64,000 nt of DNA from DATKPE01 sp035524335 (GTDB taxonomy: Bacteria > Bacteroidota > Ignavibacteria > UBA10030 > SZUA-254). Made by a program: the position numbers and the translations under genes. Below the pieces are notes generated by a model. That model was given only the letters and a program-made list of their open reading frames with translations, was not told the DNA's origin and did not search any database. Below are positions 8,049-18,141 of the stretch, piece by piece. The stretch spans positions 19,100 through 83,099 of the forward strand of contig DATKPE010000008.1 of the NCBI GenBank assembly GCA_035524335.1. Reading direction: 5' to 3'. Each line of letters begins with the position of its first letter. The first letter of the stretch is position 1.

Positions 8049-9302
8049 TTAACTATTCATCGACCGGAGGAATTCCTTGTTGGATTTCGTACCTCTCATT
8101 TTCTCCGTTAAAAATTCCATGGCTTCGACGGTGGAGAAGTCGCTGATGAATTTCCGGAGGATCCAGACCCGGTTGAGCTCGTCCGCATCGAGGAGGAGTT
8201 CTTCCTTTCGTGTCCCGGAGCGGAGGACGTCGATCGCGGGGAACATGCGCCGGTCGCTCAGCTTCCGGTCGAGGATGATTTCCATGTTGCCGGTTCCCTT
8301 GAACTCTTCGAAGATCACTTCGTCCATGCGGCTTCCGGTCTCGATCAGGGCGGTTGCGATGATGGTGAGACTTCCCCCCTCCTCCACGTTGCGCGCGGCG
8401 CCGAAGAAGCGTTTGGGCCGGTGGAGCGCATTCGCATCGACACCTCCGGAGAGGATCTTTCCGCTGTGCGGGACGACCGTATTGTGGGCGCGGGCGAGAC
8501 GGGTGATGCTGTCGAGAAGGATCACAACATCCCGTTTTGTCTCGACGAGACGCTTGGCTTTTTCGAGCACCATGTCGGCGACCTGCACGTGCCGTTCCGG
8601 CGGTTCGTCGAACGTGGAACTGACCACCTCCGCGTTGACCGACCGTTCCATATCGGTCACTTCCTCGGGACGTTCGTCGATAAGGAGCACGATGAGGAAG
8701 ATTTCGGGATGATTGCGGAGCACGCTGTTGGCGATTTTCTGGAGAAGAATCGTTTTGCCGGCCTTCGGCGGAGAGACGATCATACCGCGCTGTCCCTTGC
8801 CGAGCGGGGAGAGGAGATCCATCACGCGCATCGAATATTCACCCGGGGAGGTCTCGAGACGGATGCGGTTGTTGGGGTACAGAGGGGTGAGATTGTCGAA
8901 CAGAACCCTGTCGCGGATGGCGTCGGGGGTCTCGTCGTTCACCGCCTCGACCCGGAGAAGTGCGAAGAAACGCTCCCCCTCCTTCGGCGGGCGCACCTGC
9001 CCGGTCACCGAATCTCCCGTACGGAGCACAAACTTTTTTATCTGGGAGGGAGAAACATAAATATCATCCGGCGACGGGAGATAGTTGTAGTCGACCGACC
9101 GGAGAAATCCGTATCCGTCGGGGAGTACTTCCAGTACCCCTTTGCTGAACGTCAGCCCGTCCTTTTCGGTCTGCGCCTCGAGAATCTTGAAGATCAGATC
9201 CTGTTTCCGCAGATCGGTGTACCCGGTGATGTTCAGTTCTTTTGCAATTTTGGTGAGCTCTGCAATCTTTTTGGATTTCAGCTCGGTAATGTCCATCGGC
9301 AT
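8049..9302 (-). CDS. rho: Transcription termination factor Rho
   Basis: 417 residues, close to the normal 419. The N-terminal SAP-like helical domain begins MDITELKSKKIAEL. The cold-shock-like primary RNA-binding domain contains LPDGYGFLRS (about 60-69). The ATPase domain has Walker A SPPKAGKT (177-184), Walker B VVILLDSITRLARA, the Q-loop region KILSGGVDANAL and the arginine-finger region. The hexameric helicase ends unstructured transcripts. Start may be Met1 or Met3 (ATGCCGATGG); no clear ribosome binding site is present. It is flanked by its own upstream non-coding region of about 200 bp (9303-9500) and a short gap before the OmpA-family gene. Confidence 0.97.
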   Translation of the reverse strand: MPMDITELKSKKIAELTKIAKELNITGYTDLRKQDLIFKILEAQTEKDGLTFSKGVLEVLPDGYGFLRSVDYNYLPSPDDIYVSPSQIKKFVLRTGDSVTGQVRPPKEGERFFALLRVEAVNDETPDAIRDRVLFDNLTPLYPNNRIRLETSPGEYSMRVMDLLSPLGKGQRGMIVSPPKAGKTILLQKIANSVLRNHPEIFLIVLLIDERPEEVTDMERSVNAEVVSSTFDEPPERHVQVADMVLEKAKRLVETKRDVVILLDSITRLARAHNTVVPHSGKILSGGVDANALHRPKRFFGAARNVEEGGSLTIIATALIETGSRMDEVIFEEFKGTGNMEIILDRKLSDRRMFPAIDVLRSGTRKEELLLDADELNRVWILRKFISDFSTVEAMEFLTEKMRGTKSNKEFLRSMNS

Positions 9303-9500
9303 GATGTACGAAAACCTTCTAAAGTGGAAAAAAGCGAATTGGGAGTTAACTCAACTGAATGTCGATAATCTTCAACCGGTGAACGGTTGTTTGTGCCTGC
9401 TTGAGGATAATGTACGAAGTGATGAGTGGTGGAACCAGATACAGGGAAGCTGTTTTGTGTCCTCGCTTGTAAATCAATATAAATCCCGGCCGGATGAAAG

Positions 9501-10796
9501 TCAAGTAAGGCGATTTTCCTGAAAAAATTTTAATGCTTCGCCCGCCAGATAATGGGAACCGATGAGGAGGAGCGGCTCACCGCGGCGGCGTTCGGCGCGG
9601 GCCAGGCGGAGGCCGTTTTCGACCGTTCCCGCCGCGATCGCCCTCCCGCCTGCGGACCACACCGCTTCGGCAACCTTGTGGCTCCCGAGCGCGCGGGTGG
9701 TCTGCGGCTCCACTGCGATGACCAGCCGCGCCGCCGGCGCCAGCAGCCGGGCCATGCTCCCGGCATCCTTGTCGCGCATGACCCCGAATACCACCAGCCA
9801 GGGGGATGGCGCCAGCTTCCGGAACGATGCGACCGCAGTCCCGATGCCATCCGGGTTGTGTCCGACATCGATAACGGTGGGCGGCTCGCCGGCAATCAGT
9901 TCGAGTCTCCCCCGCAGGCCGGTCCGTGCCGGGAGCGATGCACACCCCCGCCGGATCGCATCCGCGGTGATCCGCCGCCTCAGAACGTCCGGCAGATGCG
10001 CAAGCGCGGCGACCGCGTTCCGGAGGTTTTCCGCCTGATAGGCACCGGGCAGACGGAGGAATACCCGCGAAAGATTCCATTTCCTGCTTCTGACGGCAAT
10101 CTCAGACCCGCCGAAGGATGCCGACACAATCCGGCATTCCGCCTCTCCCCCCGCCCTGAAACAGGGCGCATGCCGTTCTGCCGCGATGCGCTCCAGACGG
10201 ATCTGCAGATCGGGCTGACGTATGCCGCTCACCACCGGGATTCCCGTCTTGACGATGCCCGCCTTCTCGCGCAGTATGGCCGAAGGGGTCCGGCCGAGAT
10301 GCTCCATGTGGTCAAGCCCGATGGTGGTGATCACCGAGACTGCCGGACGGACGACGTTGGTAGCGTCGAGACGCCCGCCAAGACCGGTTTCGATCACCGC
10401 GCAATCAACCTCCTCATCGGCGAACCATGCGAATGCGATCGCCGTGGTCGCCTCGAAGAAGGTTGCGCGGAGTTTCCGGACAAGCGGGTGGATCCTCTCG
10501 GTATACGCGGCGAGACGCCGGGGAGAAATCGGCACGCCGTCGATCCTGATCCGTTCGGTAAAATCGATCAGATGCGGCGAAGTGTACAGACCGGTCCGGA
10601 AGCCCGAAGCGCTCAGAACCGATGCAAGAATCGAGGAGGTCGATCCTTTGCCGTTCGTCCCCGCCACATGGATCGAGGGATAGGCGGATTCCGGGTGATC
10701 CAGGCTCGCGAGGAGGAGCGAAATATTCCGGAGGCCCGCCTTGATCCCGAATCGTTCAAGGCCATAGAGAAACCGGACTGCTTCTGCGGAAGTCAT
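9501..10796 (-). CDS. folC: Bifunctional folylpolyglutamate / dihydrofolate synthase
   Basis: 431 residues, typical for FolC. This Mur-ligase-family enzyme attaches glutamate to dihydropteroate or folate using ATP. The P-loop is GTNGKGST (residues 46-53). The central domain has VIETGLGGRLDATNV and TTIGLDHMEHLG, and the C-terminal domain has the DVGHNPDG motif. It lies 12 bp downstream of pyrD on the same strand and is the last gene of the TPR lipoprotein-pyrK-pyrD-folC run. Its stretch is GC-rich like its neighbours, which produces long spurious reading frames on the other strand. Confidence 0.95.
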   Translation of the reverse strand: MTSAEAVRFLYGLERFGIKAGLRNISLLLASLDHPESAYPSIHVAGTNGKGSTSSILASVLSASGFRTGLYTSPHLIDFTERIRIDGVPISPRRLAAYTERIHPLVRKLRATFFEATTAIAFAWFADEEVDCAVIETGLGGRLDATNVVRPAVSVITTIGLDHMEHLGRTPSAILREKAGIVKTGIPVVSGIRQPDLQIRLERIAAERHAPCFRAGGEAECRIVSASFGGSEIAVRSRKWNLSRVFLRLPGAYQAENLRNAVAALAHLPDVLRRRITADAIRRGCASLPARTGLRGRLELIAGEPPTVIDVGHNPDGIGTAVASFRKLAPSPWLVVFGVMRDKDAGSMARLLAPAARLVIAVEPQTTRALGSHKVAEAVWSAGGRAIAAGTVENGLRLARAERRRGEPLLLIGSHYLAGEALKFFQENRLT

Positions 10797-10808
10797 GGCG
10801 GCGGAAAA

Positions 10809-11756
10809 TTATTCGAGCCAGCTCCGGATCACTGAGTTGTCGCGGTCGACGGTCAGACTGCCGATCAGGTCCCGGACGGCGGGGCACTTCTGGGCTTCAC
10901 AGTAACTCCTGATCCCTCCCAGGACCCGGAGTGCGGCATCAGGGTGGACAAAATTCGCGGTGCCGACCTGCACAGCCGACGCGCCGGCCAGAAGGAATTC
11001 AACCGCATCGTCCCCGGAGGCGATCCCGCCGATGCCGATAACCGGAATTTTCACCTTCTGCGCCGTCTCGAAGACCTTCGCGAGGGCAATCGGTTTGATC
11101 GCCGGGCCGGAAAGACCGCCGGTCGTCGTGGACAATCTGGGCACCCGGCGGCGGATATCGATCGCCATGCCGATCACGGTATTGATGACCGAAACGGCGT
11201 CCGCCCCCTCGGCTTCCACGGCGAGGGCGAATTCGGATATCCTGGTGACGTTGGGGGTCAGCTTGATGATCAGCGCCTTTTTCGTGACCGGCCTCAGTCG
11301 CGCTGTGATACGGGCGGTCATACGGGGATCTGTCCCGAAACTGAGCCCCCCCTCCTTGACATTAGGACAGGAGACGTTGATCTCGTAGCCGTCGATCCCC
11401 TCCTGATCTTCCAGAATGGAGAGAACTTCGGCATATTCGTCGATGGAGCCGGCGGCGATGTTGACGATCCTCCGGGTGGAGAGGTTTTTCAGATGCGGCA
11501 GTTTTTCGGCGATAAACCTGTCGACGCCGATATTCGCCAGGCCAATCGAGTTGAGCATGCCGCCGGCGGTCTCGACGATCCTGGGCGGAGGATTGCCGGG
11601 CCGGGGCCGGCGGGAAAGCGACTTGGTCACGATCCCACCCAGCGCATTCAGATCGATGAGACCCGGGAGCTCATCGCCGTACCCGAATGTCCCCGAGGCG
11701 ACGAGCACGGGATTGGCGAGCCGGAGCGGTCCGATATTGACGGAAAGGTCGGTCAT
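10809..11756 (-). CDS. pyrD: Dihydroorotate dehydrogenase, catalytic subunit (class 1B)
   Basis: 315 residues. It oxidises dihydroorotate to orotate in pyrimidine synthesis. The active-site base is Cys130 in INVSCPNVKEGG, diagnostic of class 1 enzymes (class 2 has Ser). FMN-binding elements include the N-terminal VASGTFGYG and C-terminal IGIGGIASGDDAVEFLLAGAS. Pairing with pyrK directly upstream (its TGA is immediately followed by this ATG) identifies the NAD-linked class 1B heterotetramer. The C-terminal tail contains CEAQKCPAV, not part of the catalytic core. Cytoplasmic. Confidence 0.96.
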   Translation of the reverse strand: MTDLSVNIGPLRLANPVLVASGTFGYGDELPGLIDLNALGGIVTKSLSRRPRPGNPPPRIVETAGGMLNSIGLANIGVDRFIAEKLPHLKNLSTRRIVNIAAGSIDEYAEVLSILEDQEGIDGYEINVSCPNVKEGGLSFGTDPRMTARITARLRPVTKKALIIKLTPNVTRISEFALAVEAEGADAVSVINTVIGMAIDIRRRVPRLSTTTGGLSGPAIKPIALAKVFETAQKVKIPVIGIGGIASGDDAVEFLLAGASAVQVGTANFVHPDAALRVLGGIRSYCEAQKCPAVRDLIGSLTVDRDNSVIRSWLE

Positions 11757-12527
11757 TCACTCCCACCTGATCGTATTTGCGTCGAAGACCGTGCCGTCGG
11801 TGCAGACAAGGGCAAATTTCTTATCCCCGCCGGTGAGTTCCACCGGGCACCCCTGGCAAATACCGATGCCGCAGGCCATCGGGCTTTCGAGTGATACATC
11901 ACACGGAATGCCGGCGGCGGCGGCAAACCGGGCGAGCGAGGCAAGCATCGGCGTCGGACCGCAAGCGAAGATTTTCGGCGCCGGGAGCGGATGGCTGCTC
12001 AGGGAGGAGCGCAGGCAGTCGACGATCGTACCGTGAAACCCCATGCTTCCGTCGTCCGTCGCAACGACGGCGTCGCCGAGATAGCGGTCGAACAAATGGC
12101 CGGCGTCGCGGGCGCCGAGAAACGGGCGGACGGTGAACCCGGCGTTCGTCAGGTTGCGTGCCAGGAGAGGGAGCGCTGCGACCCCGAGGCCGCCGGCAAC
12201 CAGAATCGGCGTTGTAAAACTCCCCGCAAGAGTAAACGGCCTGCCGAGGGGGCCGAGGATATCAAGCGTGTCGCCGGGATTCTTTTCCGCCAGCTGTCGT
12301 GTGCCGCTGCCGACGATATTGAACAGGAGCTGAATTTCGGTGTCGGTTGCCATGAAGACGGAGAACGGGCGGCGGAGGAGCGGCATTCCGGTTTCGGAAA
12401 TGAGGACATTCACGAACTGGCCGGGCAGAACCTGCCGGGCGATTCCGGGAGCATCGAGTGTTACCACGACATGCCGCGGATCTCCGGCTTCCATCGCCGT
12501 GATCCGTGCACGACATCGTATCGTCAC
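11757..12527 (-). CDS. pyrK: Dihydroorotate dehydrogenase electron-transfer subunit
   Basis: 256 residues. It carries FAD and a [2Fe-2S] cluster and passes electrons from PyrD to NAD+. The FAD-binding motif RRPFS is at residues 52-56, the NAD-binding segment is VAGGLGVAALPLLAR, and the C-terminal cluster ligands are in CGIGICQGC plus a further Cys in ALVCTDG. Stop and pyrD start are adjacent without overlap (TGAATG on the minus strand), a sign of translational coupling. The upstream TPR lipoprotein gene ends 14 bp before its ATG. Confidence 0.95.
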   Translation of the reverse strand: MTIRCRARITAMEAGDPRHVVVTLDAPGIARQVLPGQFVNVLISETGMPLLRRPFSVFMATDTEIQLLFNIVGSGTRQLAEKNPGDTLDILGPLGRPFTLAGSFTTPILVAGGLGVAALPLLARNLTNAGFTVRPFLGARDAGHLFDRYLGDAVVATDDGSMGFHGTIVDCLRSSLSSHPLPAPKIFACGPTPMLASLARFAAAAGIPCDVSLESPMACGIGICQGCPVELTGGDKKFALVCTDGTVFDANTIRWE

Positions 12528-12541
12528 TGGAGAGTGCGGTA

Positions 12542-14866
12542 TTATTTGAAGTTGTCCGGACTGTCGTCCGGCGTCGGGGTATCGTCGTCGCTGTTCTGAT
12601 CAGCGGTGTCGACCTGCGTCGAATCCTCCTGATAGACGTCCTCTTCCGGCGGCGGCTGTGCTGGCGCGACGGTTGCATGCGCATCGGGCTGTTTTGTAAC
12701 GCTGGTCGAAGGAGGTTCCGGCTCCTTCACCTTCACATAATCCTTCAGGCTCGCCGGATTATCCCTCACGGCCACCTTCGGCTTCACGATGATGGCGTAC
12801 TCGCCGGTTGAATCGTCCCGGAGGACTTTCCGGTACCACGCCGTCGCGCTGTCGTTCTTATGAAGTTCGTTTTCGTAAATCCATCCCACGGCGAAACGGG
12901 CCCGCCGGGTGAGCGGGTGCACGCGGCCCCTCCGGGCGATGTTCTTGAAGGCGTTTACCGCGCTGTCCGACTTTCCGCGCACGAGGAGCGATTCCGCGGA
13001 GGAATACTCCACCTCGACGGGGTCGCGCCGGACCTCGGAGACTTTCAGACCGCGGAGGGAACGGAGCTTCCGCCCGTACTCCGACTCCGGATATTGAGAG
13101 ACCAGGATATTCTGCAGGGAATCTGCGGAGAGGGTGTCCCCCCCGCTGTTCATCACCTCGGAGAGGGCAAAGGTGGTCCGTGCCACATAGGGCGAATTGG
13201 GATACTCCGTCAGCAGGCGTGAATACCAGTACCTGGCCGAGTCGGGAAGATTCAGTTCGAGGTAGAAAAGACCTCCCAGCTCATAATAGGTCTGTGCAAG
13301 GAGAAGCACGAGGGAATCACCGGTGATCGCGGTCGGCTGGAAGATCTGTTTCGGATGGAAGCCTCTGTGGAGCGAGTCGCTTTTCATCCCTTTCGAACTG
13401 TCCGCGTTCTGGGTGAGGTCGCCTCCCGTGAGATTGTCCGATTCGTCATCCGGGACCAGATCCCGGTCCATGTGGCGGCGCTGATACTCCTCGCTTCCGC
13501 CCAACATCATGCCCTGGCCGTAGCCGCCGGTTGATTCGCCGCCCCTCCCGCCGTTCCGCATGCCGGGCTGGAGCATTGCCTCCAGCTCGATGGGGGGAAC
13601 CTGCGGGGGAAGCGTGACAAATATTGTATCGTTCGAGGTGTAGCCGCCGTTGGCGGTGTCGTCGCACATGGCGGCGGTATAACGATTGATGATATCGGTA
13701 AGGACGAGGTAGCGGGTACAGTCCTCGGTTTTCCGGGCGGCGATCGGAACGAGATCGAGCGCCGGATTCTGGCCTTTGGCGCGGGCATAATAATTCCGTG
13801 CCCGCCGGTAGTCCTTTGCGACGTTTTCAAAATATTTTGCCCGTTCGAACTGGCTCTTCGCCGCCGCTTCGGTGCCCCTGTACGCGGTGTCGATCATGTC
13901 ATAGATCGGAAATGCGGCCGTCGTATCGTCCATGGCGAGGTACGAGTTGGCGATTTCCAGGTCGACCTGGCTGTGCTCTTCGGGGAGCAGGCGTTCGCCA
14001 TTCAGCCGGTCGAACACCTTCAGCGCCTGGTCGGGATGCCCGCTCCGGCGGAGCATGATGCCGGAATGGAGGCGGGCGCGGAATTCCAGCGTGAACGCGG
14101 GCCCGAATTTTGTCACCCGTGCGTATGCGGCGGCCGACTTCTCCCTCTCCCCGGTTTTCTCAAGACAGTAGCCGAGCTGGAATTGCGACAGGGATCGCAT
14201 CGCGTTATCGCCGTCCACTTCCACTGCCAGCGAGTATGCCTGCGCGGCCAGATCGTAGTCCTTCCGGTCGAGGTAGATCTGCGCCTCAAGCATGAGGGCC
14301 TGAAGGAGAAGATCCGATTTCCCCTCTGCCCGGAGATCAGGGAAGAGATCCTTCGCCATCTTCAGCGCCTCCTCATCCAGTCGTTCATGATATTTCGCGA
14401 CAGCGATCCAGAGACGGGCATCATACCGCCAGTCGCTGTTCGGGAAATTGGTGAGAAGTTCTTCAAATTTCCGGATGGCCGATTCGCTTTCCCCGAGATA
14501 CTCGTACGATTCCCCGATCATCATGATGGCGCCGTCCACCCACCGGCTGGTCGGGTAGAACTGAATGATTTTGGAGCATTTTTCGATGACTTTGTCGAAT
14601 TTCGGCACGGTCGACTGGGGAACGACGTAGGGGGCGAAGAAGTTGGTGTCGCGGTCTTTCTGCGGGGCGTTTTTTACTTCGGTGACCGCTTCGCCGAACT
14701 TATTCTTGGCGTTGTAATAGGTATTGAAATAGCCGGTCAGATCGGTGTAGAAGGAACACCCGTTGGACCACGGGAGCAGGACGGCGAAAAGGATGAACAG
14801 CAGGAAGAACGAGAACCGTTTCACGGCCGGAACGCAGGTGTCAGATATTGGGGATTTGGCGACCAT
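12542..14866 (-). CDS. Tetratricopeptide-repeat lipoprotein (BamD/PorW-like)
   Basis: 774 residues from the ATG at 14866-14864. The longer open frame to 15070 adds 68 residues lacking a signal and reads into the yifB promoter, so it was rejected. A signal peptide with lipobox WSNGC shows export and lipid anchoring. Many TPR-like units follow (for example IIQFYPTSRWVDGAIMMIGESYEYLG and the later SRLLTEYPNSPYVARTTFALSEV), of the type found in BamD, YbgF and the type IX secretion lipoprotein PorW/SprE. A low-complexity Gly/Met-rich loop interrupts the repeats around residues 440-490, and the C-terminus is Asp/Pro-rich. No Shine-Dalgarno sequence. Function inferred only as an envelope scaffold; a PorW role is possible but not shown. 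Confidence 0.75.
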   Translation of the reverse strand: MVAKSPISDTCVPAVKRFSFFLLFILFAVLLPWSNGCSFYTDLTGYFNTYYNAKNKFGEAVTEVKNAPQKDRDTNFFAPYVVPQSTVPKFDKVIEKCSKIIQFYPTSRWVDGAIMMIGESYEYLGESESAIRKFEELLTNFPNSDWRYDARLWIAVAKYHERLDEEALKMAKDLFPDLRAEGKSDLLLQALMLEAQIYLDRKDYDLAAQAYSLAVEVDGDNAMRSLSQFQLGYCLEKTGEREKSAAAYARVTKFGPAFTLEFRARLHSGIMLRRSGHPDQALKVFDRLNGERLLPEEHSQVDLEIANSYLAMDDTTAAFPIYDMIDTAYRGTEAAAKSQFERAKYFENVAKDYRRARNYYARAKGQNPALDLVPIAARKTEDCTRYLVLTDIINRYTAAMCDDTANGGYTSNDTIFVTLPPQVPPIELEAMLQPGMRNGGRGGESTGGYGQGMMLGGSEEYQRRHMDRDLVPDDESDNLTGGDLTQNADSSKGMKSDSLHRGFHPKQIFQPTAITGDSLVLLLAQTYYELGGLFYLELNLPDSARYWYSRLLTEYPNSPYVARTTFALSEVMNSGGDTLSADSLQNILVSQYPESEYGRKLRSLRGLKVSEVRRDPVEVEYSSAESLLVRGKSDSAVNAFKNIARRGRVHPLTRRARFAVGWIYENELHKNDSATAWYRKVLRDDSTGEYAIIVKPKVAVRDNPASLKDYVKVKEPEPPSTSVTKQPDAHATVAPAQPPPEEDVYQEDSTQVDTADQNSDDDTPTPDDSPDNFK

Positions 14867-15054
14867 CAATCCATATTTATGATAAATAAAAAAAGTCCTA
14901 AATGCAATAACCATTTGGGGGAGATAACGGTCGCACCGGTGGGCGGCGCAGACGTTGCATCTGATGAAAATCCTTCGTACAATGCCCCCCGGGAGAAGGT
15001 TTTCACCTCTGATATTCGTTTCAATCCAACGCATGAACGGGAGGAGTTCAAGCC

Positions 15055-16596
15055 ATGTTTTCCTATACACTTAGCGCCGCCACTTTCGGTATTTCCGCGC
15101 ATATCGTCCATGTGGAGACTCACATTTCACCGGCCCTTCCTTCCTTCAGCATCGTCGGACTGCCTGACAGTGCGGTCAAGGAGAGCCGGGACAGGGTCTT
15201 TGCGGCGATCAAGACGGCGGGATTCAAGTTCCCGGGAAACCGCATCACCGTCAACCTCGCCCCCGCCGATCTGAAAAAGGAGGGCTCCGCATTCGATCTC
15301 TCGATCGCCGTCGGCATCCTTGCCTCGAGCGGACAGGTTGAATGCGATCTGCTCCACGAATTTCTGCTTCTGGCCGAGCTGGCGCTCGACGGGACGCTGA
15401 GGCCGGTCCGGGGGATTCTGCCGGTCGCCCTGGAAGTTCGTCACAGGCAGATCAGGGGAATCATTCTGGCGAAGGAGAACGCCCGGGAGGCGGCGATTGT
15501 GGAGGGAGTCGACATCTTCCCTCTCGAATCGCTCACCGAAACCATTTCGTTCTTCAATGGCGATCTGGCGAAGCGGAGGTCATTTACCGTTGACCGGAGC
15601 GAAATTTTCGGACGCGAGCCGAATTATGCGGTCGATTTTTCCGACGTGAAAGGACAGGAGAACGTCAAACGGGCGCTTGAAGTCGCCGCGGCGGGCGGTC
15701 ATAACATCATCATGATCGGACCGCCCGGATCGGGGAAAACGATGCTTGCGAAGCGGCTCCCGACGATCCTCCCTCTCCTCACCTTCCCTGAGGCGATCGA
15801 GACCACGAAAATCCATTCCGTTGCGAGTCTGCTTCCCGCCGATGCATCACTGGTCACGGCCAGGCCGTTCCGCGCACCCCACCATACGATATCGGACAGT
15901 GCGCTGGTCGGGGGCGGGACGATACCGCGCCCGGGGGAGATCTCGCTCGCCCACCACGGGGTTCTTTTTCTCGACGAGCTTCCCGAATTTGCGCGGAACG
16001 TTCTGGAGGTTCTCCGTCAGCCTCTCGAGGACGGGAGAATCCTGATCAGCCGCTCGAGGATGACGGTAGAGTACCCCGCGCGGTTCATTCTCATCTGCGC
16101 GATGAATCCCTGTTTCTGCGGAAACTTCACCGATCCCTCAAAAGAATGCACATGCACTCCTCTGCAGATTCAAAAATACATGGCGAAAATCAGCGGACCG
16201 CTGCTCGACCGGATCGATCTGCACATCGAAGTTCCGGCAGTGAAATACAAGGAACTGAGTAGCAAGGCGGAAGGTGAATGCTCCCGCCTGATACGAGATC
16301 GGGTTGTCGCCGCGAGGCAGATTCAGACGAAAAGACTGGCGGAAAGAAAAGGAATGTACAGCAACGCCGATATGCAGTCGAAGGACATACAAACGTTCTG
16401 CAGGCTCGATTCTGCCGGAGAAGATCTGTTGAAGCTGGCAATCACAAAACTCGGCTTATCGGCGAGAGCGTATGACCGGATATTGAAAGTAGCGAGAACC
16501 ATCGCTGACCTTGCCCACTCAACCGATATCCGGCCGGAAAACATCAGCGAGGCGATACAGTACCGCAGCCTGGATCGCAACCTCTGGAATATCTGA
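15055..16596 (+). CDS. yifB: YifB/ComM family Mg-chelatase-like AAA ATPase, intact
   Basis: 513 residues, full family length. The N-terminal Lon-protease-like (ChlI) fold covers residues 1-180. The AAA module has Walker A GPPGSGKT (222-229) and Walker B VLFLDELPEF (303-312). The Cys-rich NPCFCG motif follows (351-356, with further Cys at 364 and 366), then the C-terminal domain ending RSLDRNLWNI. ComM homologues are branch-migration helicases used in natural transformation. GGAGG precedes the ATG and the gene is divergent from the TPR lipoprotein. It marks the end of the core block. Four fragments of the same gene's 3' half occur further right (43423, 50819, 60665, 63395), three starting at the codon equivalent to Pro352. 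Confidence 0.95.
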   Translation: MFSYTLSAATFGISAHIVHVETHISPALPSFSIVGLPDSAVKESRDRVFAAIKTAGFKFPGNRITVNLAPADLKKEGSAFDLSIAVGILASSGQVECDLLHEFLLLAELALDGTLRPVRGILPVALEVRHRQIRGIILAKENAREAAIVEGVDIFPLESLTETISFFNGDLAKRRSFTVDRSEIFGREPNYAVDFSDVKGQENVKRALEVAAAGGHNIIMIGPPGSGKTMLAKRLPTILPLLTFPEAIETTKIHSVASLLPADASLVTARPFRAPHHTISDSALVGGGTIPRPGEISLAHHGVLFLDELPEFARNVLEVLRQPLEDGRILISRSRMTVEYPARFILICAMNPCFCGNFTDPSKECTCTPLQIQKYMAKISGPLLDRIDLHIEVPAVKYKELSSKAEGECSRLIRDRVVAARQIQTKRLAERKGMYSNADMQSKDIQTFCRLDSAGEDLLKLAITKLGLSARAYDRILKVARTIADLAHSTDIRPENISEAIQYRSLDRNLWNI

Positions 16597-16634
16597 ACGA
16601 CCTCAACCGACGCCGGTCCACACGAGCCGTACGG

Positions 16635-18047
16635 TTATTTCTGATCGACTTCATGAGATTTACCATTCGTCTCATGCGATGACGCGGGACCCCCCTGGAT
16701 TCTGTTCACCGTCTCTTCGATTTTCTTAATGAGCTGGAGTGTTCTTCCAATGAACCCTTTTTTTCTGGGGTTGAATGTCGTCTGTATTTCTTCAATCTCT
16801 CTTCCGAGCTCCACCTGAAGTGAAGGCGATTTGGAAATTGACAGGACCTGTGAGGGATACACGCTTCTATGGCCGGTTATGAGAAAGCTCACCACGCACG
16901 CCAGCGTTGCGTAGGGAGCGATCGCCGGACCGAATAACTCTACGGCCATAATACTTGCAGCTATCGGAGTATTTGCTGCGCCAGCCAGCACGCTCACCAG
17001 GCCGATGGCTGCGAATGTCGCGACGTTCAAGTTCAGCAGATGGGCGAAAGTCGCGCCGGCCGTTGATCCAACAAAGAAAATGGGGGTCACGATTCCGCCA
17101 CTTCCGCCGAAGCTGAGTGTAATACTCGTAAAAACAGGTTTCACGAGGAATGCATACCAGTCAGTGGCCTCGCCGCGCAAACTTGACTCAACCGATCCAA
17201 GACCAAGTCCAAGGTAATGGGTTGAAAAGATATACGTCAGGCCGACCAGAACGGTGCCTCCGATGATGCCCTTCAACGGAGCCCATACATGAATCCGATT
17301 TGCGATCTTTTCACCCCATTTCAGCATTTCTATCAGCAAGATTGAGCATGCCCCGAAGAAAAGACCTGAAAGGAGAACTTTAATCAGAAACAACTCCGAG
17401 AATACCGGCACGACACTGACGGGTTCGTGGAAATACGTGATGCCGAAGGACGACGATACCTGGTATGCGATGATACCGGCAATGAATGAGGGAAGAAGAA
17501 CGTCGTACATTATTGCTCCAACGAACAAGACCTCCACGCCGAAGATCGATCCGGCTATTGGCGTTCCAAAAACAGAAGCAAAACCTGCGCTGATTCCGCA
17601 GATCACCATCTTCTTGCGGTCATGGTCATCGAAACGCAGGAGGTCGCTGAACAGCGACGTCAGTCCTGCACCGATCTGCGCACACGGGCCCTCTTTTCCC
17701 GCGGAGCCTCCGGTCGCAAGCGTAATGATGGTCGCGACGAGTTTGACCGGAACGACAAGGACGGGGATCTTTCCCGCCCGTTTGTGAATGGCCTCGATGA
17801 CTTTTTCAGTGCCATGGCCTTCTGCGTCCGGGGCAAGATACCTGACCAGGAGCGAGCTGACGAAAAGCGATGCCGGGAGAAACCAGAAGAACTTTGGAAA
17901 CGCTGAACCGATCCCCGTACTCCAGGTCAGAATCTTCAGAAAGAATGTTACAGATCCGCCAACGATCACGCCTGCAATTGTCGCGAGAAACACCCATTTG
18001 ATGATGCTTAAGAAAAGAACGGTTGATTCTGTGAACGATTTCCTCAT
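16635..18047 (-). CDS. ClC-family chloride channel / Cl-/H+ antiporter
   Basis: 470 residues from ATG 18047 with AAGGA upstream; a 15-residue upstream extension lacks support. Around ten to twelve hydrophobic helices are present. The selectivity motif reads GGSAGKEGP (113-121), with the gating Glu119 kept but Lys where Arg is usual. GTPIAGSIFGVEVLFVG and GGSGGIVTPIFFVGS are the other two pore motifs. The C-terminus is a short charged tail without CBS domains. It is convergent with yifB, 38 bp from its stop, and is the first gene of the accessory part. Confidence 0.93.
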   Translation of the reverse strand: MRKSFTESTVLFLSIIKWVFLATIAGVIVGGSVTFFLKILTWSTGIGSAFPKFFWFLPASLFVSSLLVRYLAPDAEGHGTEKVIEAIHKRAGKIPVLVVPVKLVATIITLATGGSAGKEGPCAQIGAGLTSLFSDLLRFDDHDRKKMVICGISAGFASVFGTPIAGSIFGVEVLFVGAIMYDVLLPSFIAGIIAYQVSSSFGITYFHEPVSVVPVFSELFLIKVLLSGLFFGACSILLIEMLKWGEKIANRIHVWAPLKGIIGGTVLVGLTYIFSTHYLGLGLGSVESSLRGEATDWYAFLVKPVFTSITLSFGGSGGIVTPIFFVGSTAGATFAHLLNLNVATFAAIGLVSVLAGAANTPIAASIMAVELFGPAIAPYATLACVVSFLITGHRSVYPSQVLSISKSPSLQVELGREIEEIQTTFNPRKKGFIGRTLQLIKKIEETVNRIQGGPASSHETNGKSHEVDQK

Positions 18048-18141
18048 GATTTTTCCTTTATACGGCAATGTGTCGGTGACCAGCTGCTCCATCTATGGGG
18101 TGCCAGGCCATGATAAGCTGACGTCGCATTTAATGCAGTCT

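Noticed and set aside
12542..14866. Assignment of the TPR lipoprotein as the type IX secretion protein PorW/SprE
   Set aside because: Size, lipobox and TPR content fit, but no other type IX secretion gene is in the window and TPR lipoproteins are too common to decide from sequence alone.
13973..15274. 433-codon plus-strand frame and the 68-residue extension of the TPR lipoprotein
   Set aside because: The first is antisense to the lipoprotein and runs into yifB in the wrong frame. The second would remove the signal peptide from the N-terminus and overlap the yifB start.
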